The notes under the pieces were generated by a model. The model was given only the letters and a program-made list of their open reading frames with translations, did no database searches and was not told the DNA's origin. Positions 40,327 through 47,903 of a DNA stretch of 64,000 nt are shown piece by piece. How positions within the stretch are numbered: position 1 is the stretch's first letter; the number at the start of each line of letters is the position of its first letter. Both the position numbers and the translations under genes were made by a program. The DNA comes from Parcubacteria bacterium C7867-001 (GTDB taxonomy: Bacteria > Patescibacteria > Paceibacteria > UBA9973 > UBA2103), in assembly GCA_001189095.1 (NCBI GenBank), contig LFCK01000001.1, forward strand, positions 310,001 to 374,000. Direction: 5' to 3'.

Positions 40327-41247
40327 ATGATGACTCGCCACGAGCGCGGAAAGGTTACGTGGGTCGACCTTGAGTCGCCGACCGCGGAAGAACTGCACTC
40401 GGTGATGCGCGAATTCGATATCTCCGGAAATATCGAGGAAGAAATCATCTCGCCGACCCCGTATCCGCTCGTTATTTCCTTCCCCAGCTACTCCTACCTC
40501 GTCCTTCACTTCCCCGTAACGAAAGCTGACGGCGGCGCTCGCACACAAGAAGTCGATTTCATCGTCGGCAAGAAATTCATCGTTACCGTCCGCTACGAAG
40601 TGGTGGATTCAATTCACAGCCTCCACAAAGTATTCGAAGCGGAAGAGCTTCTCGGTCTTCCAGAAACACTGCTCGAGACCGAGCAGCTCATCGTCGAGCA
40701 AGTATTCCGCCGCCTCTTCCGCGCCATTCGCGAAGAGCTCGAGACAACCGAACGCATGCTTGAGCGCCTTGAGACAGACATCTTCTCAGGTAAAGAGCGC
40801 TCAAGCGTTCGTAAGATTTCCGAAGCAGGGCGCGTCCTCCTGCGTTTTGAAACCGTACTTCGAAGAAACTCGGAACCGCTCTCGGAGTTCCTCCGCGAAC
40901 TCCAGACGCCGGAATTCTTCGGCAAATCCTTCGCGCTACGTGCCTCGAATATCGAAGCCGAGCGTGAGCATGTCGAAGGACTCATCGAGTCCTTCCGAAA
41001 TGTTGCAGCTGAACTTCGCCAGACGAACGACTCGCTTCTCTCCTCTTCCCAAAACCAAGTGATGAAGACACTCACCGTAGTGACCTTCATCATGTTCCCG
41101 CTCTCCATCATCCCCCTCTTCTTCGCGGTGGACACAACATCCTCCTCGATCATTCATCATCCAGAATTCTTCTTCGGCATCGGTGGCTTGATGGCATTGC
41201 TTGCCGCCTTCCTTTTCGTCCTCTCGAAATTCAAGCGCTGGTTCTAG
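40327..41247 (+). CDS. CorA-like transporter lacking the GMN motif
   Basis: Large cytosolic N-terminal alpha/beta domain, long helices (about residues 110-240) and two C-terminal membrane helices, as in CorA/ZntB. At the end of the first helix, where CorA has GMN, the sequence reads FPLSIIPLFFAVDTTSS, so GMN is replaced by AVD. GMN forms the selectivity filter, so ion choice or function is probably changed. TATACT 8 bases before the ATG supports the start at 40327. Length 306 is typical. Structure assignment is good, substrate uncertain. Confidence 0.85.
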   Translation: MMTRHERGKVTWVDLESPTAEELHSVMREFDISGNIEEEIISPTPYPLVISFPSYSYLVLHFPVTKADGGARTQEVDFIVGKKFIVTVRYEVVDSIHSLHKVFEAEELLGLPETLLETEQLIVEQVFRRLFRAIREELETTERMLERLETDIFSGKERSSVRKISEAGRVLLRFETVLRRNSEPLSEFLRELQTPEFFGKSFALRASNIEAEREHVEGLIESFRNVAAELRQTNDSLLSSSQNQVMKTLTVVTFIMFPLSIIPLFFAVDTTSSSIIHHPEFFFGIGGLMALLAAFLFVLSKFKRWF

Positions 41248-41262
41248 ACCATAATTCAAAAA

Positions 41263-41290
41263 TTGACATTTGTTTAAAATCAATTATATT
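41263..41290 (+). promoter_or_regulatory. Promoter of the 41369 gene
   Basis: TTGACA (41263-41268), 16 bases, TATATT (41285-41290), in a locally AT-rich stretch. Confidence 0.7.
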
Positions 41291-41294
41291 AATT

Positions 41295-41355
41295 CATAGG
41301 TACCGTACACCTTCGGATACGCGCATCTTTCCGGTGCCTATGCGAATAATCCGAA
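41295..41355 (+). promoter_or_regulatory. H-type pseudoknot upstream of the ribosome site (riboswitch candidate)
   Basis: Stem 1 is 11 bp with one G-U pair (41295-41305 with 41332-41342). Its loop contains TTCGGAT (41312-41318), perfectly complementary to ATCCGAA (41349-41355), which lies 3 bases before the GGAG ribosome site. The RNA is at the very 5' end of the transcript. This resembles small pseudoknot riboswitches or autoregulated leaders. No known riboswitch consensus was recognised. Confidence 0.6.
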
Positions 41356-41368
41356 ATTGGAGAAAAAG

Positions 41369-41761
41369 ATGGAAATCGCTCGCAGCGCCACAGCAAAGGT
41401 TCAGCTCGACGAGCTGCATTTTTCTGAGCGAACAGAATCTCGAGTGCCCCAATTTAAGGAAGGTCTTAGAAAAGCATTCGCCGACCAAGCTGATGATGAA
41501 TCCCATTTTCAGATCAATATTGTCGATTGGTTCGGCCGTGGAGCAATTGCCGTACACTTTAGGAACGCGCAACTGTTTATGCGCTTCTGCCGTGCTGAGA
41601 CCAACGCGCAGTTCTACTTCGTAGCAAGCGCTCTCCAACTTCTGGAGCGAGAACAGCTCACGATGGTCGAAGTACTCATTCCATGGTCTCTTTCGACAAC
41701 TCGAAAAGTGCAGGTGCAGAAGTTCAGCTCGTCCAGCGTGGAGCTCGTGCTCGCACATTGA
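41369..41761 (+). CDS. Hypothetical protein, 130 aa
   Basis: Family not recognised. Basic and helical, with INIVDWFGRGAIAVHF in the middle and VQVQKFSSSSVELVLAH at the end; no signal or membrane helix. The start at 41369 follows GGAG; the upstream in-frame ATG at 41357 would overlap that site. It has a strong promoter and a pseudoknot leader, so regulation seems important. Ends at a GC-rich hairpin. Confidence 0.72.
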   Translation: MEIARSATAKVQLDELHFSERTESRVPQFKEGLRKAFADQADDESHFQINIVDWFGRGAIAVHFRNAQLFMRFCRAETNAQFYFVASALQLLEREQLTMVEVLIPWSLSTTRKVQVQKFSSSSVELVLAH

Positions 41762-41767
41762 GCAAAA

Positions 41768-41797
41768 GACGCGGCCCTCAGGGCCGCGTCAATCTTT
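41768..41797 (+). terminator. Terminator of the 41369 gene
   Basis: GACGCGGCCC pairs with GGGCCGCGTC, then AATCTTT. Confidence 0.8.
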
Positions 41798-41823
41798 ATC
41801 CAGCGTGATAAAATAGTGCAATC

Positions 41824-43284
41824 ATGTGGCCGTTCACTAGGAAGCCGAAGGCGAATCAGGCGCCTATTCTTTTTACGAACACCCTCTCGGGAACGAAAGA
41901 GATCTTTGCACCGCTTCGCGCAGGCGTCGTCTCCATGTATTCCTGCGGGCCGACCGTCTACGCCAAGCAGCATATCGGCAACCTACGCCCCTACATCTTC
42001 GCGGACACTATTGCGCGCATACTCGCCGACGCCGGTTACCATGTCCGCCGCGTCATTAATATTACGGACGTCGGCCACCTTGTTTCGAATGCAGACGAAG
42101 GCGAAGACAAGATGCTGGTCGGCGCCAAGCGCGAGAACCTCCGCCCCGAAGAAATCGCGGAGCGCTACACGGGCATTTTCCTTGAAGACCTTACCCTCCT
42201 CAACATCCTCACCACCGACATCCTTTTCCCGAAGGCAACCGAATACGTGAACGAGCAGATAGAGATGATCAAGGCACTTGAAGCGAAAGGACATACCTAT
42301 CGCACCAAAGACGGTCTTTATTTCGATACCAGCACCTTCCCCGCCTACGGTCGGCTCGGTGGAGGCGATGTGGCGCAAACGCGCGAGTACGCGCTCGCTG
42401 ACCTCGGTCGCCGCATCAAGGAAAACAAGGAGAAGAAGCACGCAGCTGATTTCGCACTCTGGAAATTCGCACCGTTTGGCGTCGAGCGCCTGCAGGAGTG
42501 GCCATCCCCATGGGGCACCGGCTTCCCCGGCTGGCACATCGAATGCTCCGCGATGAGCAAAGCGCTTCTTGGCGAGACTATCGACATCCACACGGGAGGC
42601 ATGGATCACATCCCTGTCCATCACAACAACGAAATCGCGCAGTCCGAAAGCGTTTCGGAACGCCCGCTCGCCCGCTTCTGGATGCACGAGGCGTTCATCA
42701 CCATGAACGGCGAGAAGATTTCTAAATCGCTCGGCAACGATATCTATCTTTCGCAGATAACTGAACACGGACTTCATCCCCTCTCGCTTCGTTACCTCTA
42801 TCTGGGCGCGCACTACCGCACGCCGGTCGATTTCACGTGGGAATCCATCGAAGCGGCAAACGAAGCGCTCCTTCGTCTTTGGCGTCACACCGCAACCCTT
42901 AAGAAAGAAGCTAAAGGGATCGCACAAGATTCGGAAGCGTCGCGTCGACTCATCGCCGTCGTTCGCGAAGACCTTTCGACCGCAGCAGCGCTCGCGCTCC
43001 TCTGGGAAGCTATCAATGATGATGAACTTACACCGAAAGAAGCGTGGGGTGTCGTCGAAGCAGCTGAACGAGTGCTCGGCCTTATGCTCACCAACCCGCC
43101 TGAAGACGTCCTTCCGAAGACGCTTGAGGAACTGCCTTCTCACGTGCAGGAACTCGAAAAGCAGCGCCAAGCCGCCCGAAAGCGCAAAGACTATGCCTCT
43201 GCGGACGCTCTACGTATCAACATAGAGGACAGTGGATATCGTGTGGAAGACGGGCCTTCCGGCACCATGTTTATAAAAAAGTAG
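41824..43284 (+). CDS. cysS: Cysteinyl-tRNA synthetase
   Basis: Class I synthetase for tRNA-Cys. MYSCGPTVYAKQHIGNLRP contains the zinc-ligand Cys and HIGN at residues 50-53; GWHIECSAMS holds further zinc ligands; GEKISKSLGN near residue 298 is the KMSKS motif. Length 486 is normal. A TAAAAT box lies 9 bases before the ATG. dnaB follows with its own -10 box. Confidence 0.96.
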   Translation: MWPFTRKPKANQAPILFTNTLSGTKEIFAPLRAGVVSMYSCGPTVYAKQHIGNLRPYIFADTIARILADAGYHVRRVINITDVGHLVSNADEGEDKMLVGAKRENLRPEEIAERYTGIFLEDLTLLNILTTDILFPKATEYVNEQIEMIKALEAKGHTYRTKDGLYFDTSTFPAYGRLGGGDVAQTREYALADLGRRIKENKEKKHAADFALWKFAPFGVERLQEWPSPWGTGFPGWHIECSAMSKALLGETIDIHTGGMDHIPVHHNNEIAQSESVSERPLARFWMHEAFITMNGEKISKSLGNDIYLSQITEHGLHPLSLRYLYLGAHYRTPVDFTWESIEAANEALLRLWRHTATLKKEAKGIAQDSEASRRLIAVVREDLSTAAALALLWEAINDDELTPKEAWGVVEAAERVLGLMLTNPPEDVLPKTLEELPSHVQELEKQRQAARKRKDYASADALRINIEDSGYRVEDGPSGTMFIKK

Positions 43285-43303
43285 CGGTGCTAGAATGGCC
43301 TCA

Positions 43304-44674
43304 ATGGCCGACCCCGTCCTCCGCGTTCCCCCACAAAGTCTCGAAGCTGAACGAGCGCTTCTCGGCGCGCTTCTCCAGAAAGCAGGCGCCATTCACGACG
43401 TTCTCGACACCATCAAAAGCGATTCGTTCTACGCAGAAAAGCATCGTCTCATTTTCGACTCGATGCGGGACCTCGCCGCAAAAGGAGACCCGATAGATCT
43501 CATCGCCGTCTCACAGAAGCTTTCGGATGCGGGAACCCTCGAGCGATCCGGCGGACGCGCCTATCTCGCGGAGCTCATGGCGGATTCTTCCGCGCCGGGA
43601 AATTTTACGCACTACGCGGATGTGGTTTCGAGGAAGTACCTCATGCGTGCGCTCATCGACACCTCTTACTCCATTACCGAAGCGGCATACGACGAAAGTC
43701 GCGAAGCGGTGCATGTGCTTGATGAAGCCGAGAAATCAATCATGGCTATCGGCACCGCGTCCGCTGGACATAAGTTCATCGCAATCAAAGACAAGCTCGA
43801 GGACGCATGGGAGCGCATGGAAGCGCTCGCGAAAAAAGGCGAAGGCATCCGCGGCACGCCAACGGGGTATCCCGAACTCGACAACATGCTCTCCGGTCTT
43901 CACCCTTCAGACCTCATCATTCTTGCCGCCCGTCCGTCGGTCGGTAAGACCTCGCTCGCGCTCGATATCGCGCGCAATGCGGCCATTCGTCACAATGTGC
44001 CTGTCGGCATCTTCTCGCTTGAAATGAGCGCCGAGCAGCTCGTCGATCGTATGATTGCGGCCGAGTCCTACGTGAACTCATGGAAGATCCGCACCGGTGC
44101 TGTGCGCGCCGAAGAAGACTTCACTCGCATCCGCGACGCGCTCGAAGTCCTTTCGAAGGCGCCGATTTATATAGACGACAAACCGGGCAACGACATCCTT
44201 TCGATGCGCGCAGTTGCGCGTCGTTTGAAGCGCGAGCGCGGCATCGGGCTCATCATCGTCGACTACCTTCAGCTCATGAGCCCGACGTCCGCAAAAGCGT
44301 CCGACAATCTCGTGCAGCAAGTTACGGAAATTTCTCGCTCGCTCAAATCTCTCGCTCGCGAACTCGATGTGCCGGTCATGGCGCTTTCCCAGCTCTCCCG
44401 CGCTGTCGAGCAGCGCGGCGGCAAGCCTCGCCTCTCCGACCTCCGCGACTCGGGCTCCATCGAGCAGGACGCTGACGTCGTTATGTTCATCCATCGCGAA
44501 GACAAGACGAACAAGGACAGCGATCGCCCCGGCATCGCGGAAATCCTCATCGAGAAGCACCGCAACGGCCCGACCGGCAAAGTAGATCTCTTCTTCGACG
44601 AAAAACGCTCAACGTACATGTCCGTCGATAAAGCGGGCTATGGCGACATGAGCGATCTCGCTAATGCTTTTTAA
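43304..44674 (+). CDS. dnaB: Replicative DNA helicase
   Basis: Hexameric helicase at the replication fork. PQSLEAERALLGALLQ is the N-terminal domain, AARPSVGKTSLALDIA the Walker A site, IVDYLQLMSP the Walker B site, and DLRDSGSIEQDADVVMFIHR motif H4. Length 456 is normal and no intein is present. The start at 43304 is 7 bases after TAGAAT; the earlier ATG at 43295 overlaps that box. recR begins 3 bases after its stop. Confidence 0.96.
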   Translation: MADPVLRVPPQSLEAERALLGALLQKAGAIHDVLDTIKSDSFYAEKHRLIFDSMRDLAAKGDPIDLIAVSQKLSDAGTLERSGGRAYLAELMADSSAPGNFTHYADVVSRKYLMRALIDTSYSITEAAYDESREAVHVLDEAEKSIMAIGTASAGHKFIAIKDKLEDAWERMEALAKKGEGIRGTPTGYPELDNMLSGLHPSDLIILAARPSVGKTSLALDIARNAAIRHNVPVGIFSLEMSAEQLVDRMIAAESYVNSWKIRTGAVRAEEDFTRIRDALEVLSKAPIYIDDKPGNDILSMRAVARRLKRERGIGLIIVDYLQLMSPTSAKASDNLVQQVTEISRSLKSLARELDVPVMALSQLSRAVEQRGGKPRLSDLRDSGSIEQDADVVMFIHREDKTNKDSDRPGIAEILIEKHRNGPTGKVDLFFDEKRSTYMSVDKAGYGDMSDLANAF

Positions 44675-44677
44675 CGC

Positions 44678-45280
44678 ATGGCTGACCGGATAGACGAACT
44701 CGCAGCCGCGCTCTCTCGCTTCCCCGGCATCGGACCGAGGCAAGCAAAACGTTTCGTGTATTACATACTCTCCACCCAGCAAGCCGAACGCACAAAACTG
44801 GCAGACCTTATCCGCTCGATCGCATCAGAAATAAAACAGTGCCCTGAATGCATGCGCTTCGCGAACTTCTCCGGACCTTCTTGTTTGTACTGCACAGACA
44901 CTTCCCGCGATGACGCTCTTCTCATGCTCGTCGAGAAGGATCAGGATCTAGCTTCGGTCGAACGAGCGGGAACCTATAAGGGTCGCTACTTCGTGCTCGG
45001 CGGCGTGCTCACGCTCTCAGGGAAAGGTGCAATACGCGAACGCGAACTCACGCGCGCCGTAGGCGCGCGCCAGAAGAAAGGCCTCAAGGAAATCGTGCTC
45101 GCGCTTTCCGCAACCAGCGAAGGCGAGACCACCACGGACCGTATAAAAGAATTACTCCTCCCCTATCGCGACTCACTCAAAGTCTCCGAGCTTGGCCGCG
45201 GACTCTCGACCGGCTCTGAACTCGAATACGCAGACGCAGAAACATTGCGCAGTGCACTCCAAAACCGCCACGAGACATAA
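44678..45280 (+). CDS. recR: Recombination mediator RecR
   Basis: Works with RecF/RecO to load RecA at gaps. The N-terminal helix-hairpin-helix (LSRFPGIGPRQAKRFVYY), the four-cysteine zinc finger (CPECMRFANFSGPSCLYC, residues about 54-71) and the Toprim region (LMLVEKDQDLASVERAG) are all present. Length 200 is standard. It is in an operon with dnaB. Secure identification. Confidence 0.96.
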   Translation: MADRIDELAAALSRFPGIGPRQAKRFVYYILSTQQAERTKLADLIRSIASEIKQCPECMRFANFSGPSCLYCTDTSRDDALLMLVEKDQDLASVERAGTYKGRYFVLGGVLTLSGKGAIRERELTRAVGARQKKGLKEIVLALSATSEGETTTDRIKELLLPYRDSLKVSELGRGLSTGSELEYADAETLRSALQNRHET

Positions 45281-45281
45281 C

Positions 45282-45315
45282 GAAACCGCCTCGGGAACCG
45301 AGGCGGTTAAATTTG
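45282..45315. terminator. Bidirectional terminator after recR
   Basis: AACCGCCTCGG and CCGAGGCGGTT around GAA. Confidence 0.85.
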
Positions 45316-45319
45316 AATA

Positions 45320-45694
45320 TTACGCAACACGACTTTCGTGCATACAGGTGCCAGTAGCACACGCGATGAGTTCCTGCTGAGCTTTCGTAAGCTCGCTGAG
45401 GCCGTCCGCCACATGCCAATTGGAAACAACGGCGAGCGTCGTCATTTCCCGAAAGTCGGCTTCCGCGTCGAGGTGATAGAAATCACTGCCATCGGCGGCC
45501 CACGTGAGCGTGCGCCCAACGATGGAGAAACGACGATGGAATTCGACCGTTTGCAGAAGTTCGCCGATGCGAAGCGTGTCCCCCGATGCTGGAATGCTAG
45601 TCCGATCGAAGATCGGCGATTCGAGCTTGAGATATTTCTTCCCGTTGATCTGATACCTCTTCGCAAGACGCACGGTAATCTGGACTTTAGTCAC
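45320..45694 (-). CDS. Hypothetical protein, 124 aa
   Basis: No family recognised. Beta-rich N-terminal part (KVQITVRLAKRYQINGKKYLK) and a C-terminal Cys pair (CATGTC). A GTG start at 45694 is chosen because AAAGGAGG lies 5 bases upstream; that site sits in the loop of an AGAAC/GTTCT hairpin. Promoter TTGACT-17-TATCGT (45748-45720) starts in the T tract of the preceding terminator. Confidence 0.7.
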   Translation of the reverse strand: MTKVQITVRLAKRYQINGKKYLKLESPIFDRTSIPASGDTLRIGELLQTVEFHRRFSIVGRTLTWAADGSDFYHLDAEADFREMTTLAVVSNWHVADGLSELTKAQQELIACATGTCMHESRVA

Positions 45695-45746
45695 GAGAAC
45701 CTCCTTTGTTCTGCTGTCAACGATAGTCTTCCTCTCGTCGAAAGTC

Positions 45747-45775
45747 AAAACCGCTCGGCGTAGCCGAGCGGTTCA
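45747..45775 (-). terminator. Terminator of the 45779 gene, overlapping the next promoter
   Basis: AACCGCTCGGC and GCCGAGCGGTT; on the - strand the T tract continues into TTGACT, the -35 box of the 45694 gene. Confidence 0.8.
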
Positions 45776-45778
45776 CTT

Positions 45779-46114
45779 CTATCGCGAAGCGCGTTTCTTC
45801 TGCGCGGAATCCGCTTGGAGCTGATCCGCAACAACCTTCTCCCGACCCTCGAGGAAGGTCCAGCCCTTCTCCTCAAGAACCAGCAATACCGCCGAAAACG
45901 GCGTTGCGAGCGATACTTCGCGGCTCTGAGGAGAGCCGTCGAGTGGCACGCTCGTATGCGTATGCTTCACCTGCACACTGACCCAGTTTGTGAAGAAGTT
46001 AACATAGTCACCCGGAGGAAACGCCGCATCGACGTCCATCTCGGGGCTCCGTATTACCGCGGACGACATGATGCTGTCCCGCGGATGGTAGAGCAGTCTG
46101 AACGTGGTCTTCAT
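45779..46114 (-). CDS. Hypothetical protein, 111 aa
   Basis: Family not recognised. Central part SVQVKHTHTSVPLDGSP suggests a beta-sheet protein, with a charged C-terminal helix. The start at 46114 follows GGGAG, which lies in an AGAC/GTCT hairpin loop; the longer frame from 46210 overlaps rplU. Promoter TTGACG-17-TATTGT (46173-46145) begins in the T tract of the upstream terminator, the same layout as the next gene downstream. Confidence 0.7.
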   Translation of the reverse strand: MKTTFRLLYHPRDSIMSSAVIRSPEMDVDAAFPPGDYVNFFTNWVSVQVKHTHTSVPLDGSPQSREVSLATPFSAVLLVLEEKGWTFLEGREKVVADQLQADSAQKKRASR

Positions 46115-46169
46115 TGGTAGACTCCCTTCGTTTGTCTGCTGCGAACAATACGGGAAACGCCCACTAACG

Positions 46170-46197
46170 TCAAAACCCGCCGGAGGGCGGGTTTTGC
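46170..46197 (-). terminator. Terminator of rplU, overlapping the next promoter
   Basis: AAAACCCGCC and GGCGGGTTTT; on the - strand the T tract runs into TTGACG. Confidence 0.85.
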
Positions 46198-46206
46198 GCG
46201 GTTTGA

Positions 46207-46524
46207 TCATCCGATTGAGGAGATTTTCACTTTCATCTCCGGCTGCTTGTGGCCGCGACGCTTCAAGTAGCGGCTCTTGGCCTTGTACTTCACGACGTCT
46301 ATTTTCTTCGCACGACCAATAGCTTCGATGGTCGCTTCGACCTTCGCTCCCTTAACGGTCGGAGTGCCGATGTTTGCGGTCGAGCCGTCGTCGGTCATGA
46401 GGACCTCCGAGAAGGTTACCGCGTCGCCCTTTTTGAGATCGCCCGGAAGCTTTTCAATCGTAATAACGTCGCCCTTCGCAACGACAAACTGCTTGCCTCC
46501 GGTCTTGATTACGGCCAATTCCAT
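46207..46524 (-). CDS. rplU: Ribosomal protein bL21
   Basis: MELAVIKTGGKQFVVAKGD is the diagnostic N-terminus, and GTPTVKGAKVEATI and KRRGHKQPEMKVKI complete the family pattern. Length 105 is normal. TAAAGT 8 bases before the ATG implies a leaderless mRNA. Unlike most bacteria, rpmA is not adjacent but 15 kb away. Confidence 0.95.
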   Translation of the reverse strand: MELAVIKTGGKQFVVAKGDVITIEKLPGDLKKGDAVTFSEVLMTDDGSTANIGTPTVKGAKVEATIEAIGRAKKIDVVKYKAKSRYLKRRGHKQPEMKVKISSIG

Positions 46525-46592
46525 ATCGGGGTACTTTACCGGAAAAGGCCTATTTTAGCAATACAGAGCGTTTCCCCTCCGTAAGGCTGATA

Positions 46593-46621
46593 TTGACTTA
46601 GGACTATAAATGTGATATTAT
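46593..46621 (+). promoter_or_regulatory. Promoter of the AT-hook/alpha-CTD-like gene
   Basis: TTGACT (46593-46598), 17 bases, TATTAT (46616-46621). Downstream, TGTCTC and GAGACA can pair, placing AAGGAGG in a loop directly before the start codon. Confidence 0.7.
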
Positions 46622-46654
46622 GTATATTGTCTCTCGCAACGAAAAGGAGGAGAC

Positions 46655-47074
46655 ATGCGTACAAAGAAAGACTTGAGTGCTTCCGTGAGGGAGTTCCTCC
46701 GGGTTTCGAGGGTACTGGACGCAGCGTTCGCAGAAGCGAACGAAGCGTATCTGGTCTTCGGCGTCGACCTCTACGAAACGGGGTACGTGCCGGAACGTCC
46801 GACAGCGAAACCTCAACGTCGTATCGCTCGTACGGCCCCACCGAAGAAGCGCGGGCGCCCGCCCAAGCAGACGTCGGAAGGCCGCGAGGAGTTCAAGGAG
46901 CTGAAGCTTCAGCACCGTTCCGTGAACGCTCTCCATGCCGCTGGCTACAGCAGCTACGAGAAGCTTAACGGCGTGTCGAAGAAGAAGCTCGGCGAAGTCC
47001 GCTGGCTTGGCGCTAACGCGATCCCGAGGATCGTGAAGGTGCTCGCGAAGCGAGGTATGGCGCTTAAGGACTAG
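46655..47074 (+). CDS. AT-hook plus alpha-CTD-like helix-hairpin-helix protein
   Basis: 139 residues. An N-terminal helix (1-50) precedes a basic linker containing PPKKRGRPPKQ near residue 70, an AT-hook-type minor-groove binder. The C-terminal part (SVNALHAAGYSSYEKLNG, KLGEVRWLGANAIPRIVKV) resembles the helix-hairpin-helix of the RNA polymerase alpha C-terminal domain, which contacts UP elements and regulators. Together this suggests a DNA-binding, nucleoid- or promoter-associated protein. It has its own strong promoter and terminator, and its ribosome site lies in a hairpin loop. Domain calls are by eye. Confidence 0.72.
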   Translation: MRTKKDLSASVREFLRVSRVLDAAFAEANEAYLVFGVDLYETGYVPERPTAKPQRRIARTAPPKKRGRPPKQTSEGREEFKELKLQHRSVNALHAAGYSSYEKLNGVSKKKLGEVRWLGANAIPRIVKVLAKRGMALKD

Positions 47075-47096
47075 CTGTCCGAGCCCAAACGCATAA

Positions 47097-47134
47097 CGGC
47101 GGCCGCCCATATTCGGGCGGCCGCTTCCTCTTTT
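47097..47134 (+). terminator. Terminator of the 46655 gene
   Basis: GCGGCCGCCC pairs with GGGCGGCCGC, then TTCCTCTTTT. Confidence 0.9.
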
Positions 47135-47135
47135 A

Positions 47136-47170
47136 TACGAAAAGAGCCGGCGCATAGCGCCGGCTCTTGC
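47136..47170 (-). terminator. Terminator of the 47174 gene
   Basis: AAGAGCCGGCGC and GCGCCGGCTCTT around ATA; on the - strand followed by TTTCG. Confidence 0.8.
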
Positions 47171-47173
47171 TCA

Positions 47174-47344
47174 TCAGATAATATCGAACTTCGCGAGCAT
47201 CTGCATCACTGCAAATACTCCGAACAAGACGCCAATCGAAGAGAACAAGATCTTATTTCCTTTCGTAGGGGTCATGAACGCAAAGGCAATCATCATCACG
47301 CAGACGATGATGTCCATCACCAAGAATACTGGACTGAAAACCAC
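47174..47344 (-). CDS. Small two-helix membrane protein, 56 aa
   Basis: Two hydrophobic helices (VFLVMDIIVCVMMIAFAF and ILFSSIGVLFGVFAVM) joined by TPTKGNK. No family known. The GTG start at 47344 has AAGGAG upstream and lies just after the stop of the 47359 gene, so both form an operon. Longer in-frame ORFs run antisense to the upstream gene and are rejected. Confidence 0.65.
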   Translation of the reverse strand: MVFSPVFLVMDIIVCVMMIAFAFMTPTKGNKILFSSIGVLFGVFAVMQMLAKFDII

Positions 47345-47358
47345 TTTTAGTTCTCCTT

Positions 47359-47835
47359 CTACCATTCGCTGCGCGGAACGAGCTTCGCCACCACCCTCGG
47401 TGCCGACTTCCATGGCGGAAGCACGAGATCGAGGATTTGGACAATGAGCGGAGCAGCGATTACTGCAAACATAATCATGTTGTCCGGATTCTTCTGTCCG
47501 GCATACGGACTGCTTTCGCCACCGATCGAAATAGAGAGCAGCGAAGTTGCGATCATCACGATCATGCCGGCGAGCGGCACGAGCGCCGTACGTCGACTCG
47601 GTTGTCCACGGAAGCCCAGACTGACTGCGTGCGCAACGCTCCCAAGCATCCATGCAAGCATGCCGAGGATATAGATGAATCCGAGGAGTAGTACCCATCC
47701 GCCTTGAACGGATTCGGTGCCATCCCCAACTCTGGGCATCGTGTCCGTTCCGAATCGAACGCCGAACGCCGAAATGAAATAGACGAGCCAGATCACGCCG
47801 ACCGAAAGCCCGAGCATCTTTCGAGTAAAAGACAT
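47359..47835 (-). CDS. Integral membrane protein, 158 aa
   Basis: Four predicted helices (about residues 7-26, 44-70, 84-102, 116-136). Family not recognised. The ATG has GGAGGGAGG upstream. Its 5' region contains a CCAAGC/GCTTGG hairpin and a TATAAC box. Operon with the small membrane protein downstream. Function unknown. Confidence 0.75.
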   Translation of the reverse strand: MSFTRKMLGLSVGVIWLVYFISAFGVRFGTDTMPRVGDGTESVQGGWVLLLGFIYILGMLAWMLGSVAHAVSLGFRGQPSRRTALVPLAGMIVMIATSLLSISIGGESSPYAGQKNPDNMIMFAVIAAPLIVQILDLVLPPWKSAPRVVAKLVPRSEW

Positions 47836-47903
47836 AGTCCTCCCTCCGTTACTCCAAGCAACCGCGCTTGGATTCTGAAGCTCGTTATACCACCCGTAGG
47901 AGA

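Noticed and set aside
41983..43170. 395-codon - strand ORF
   Set aside because: Antisense to cysS, no family features.
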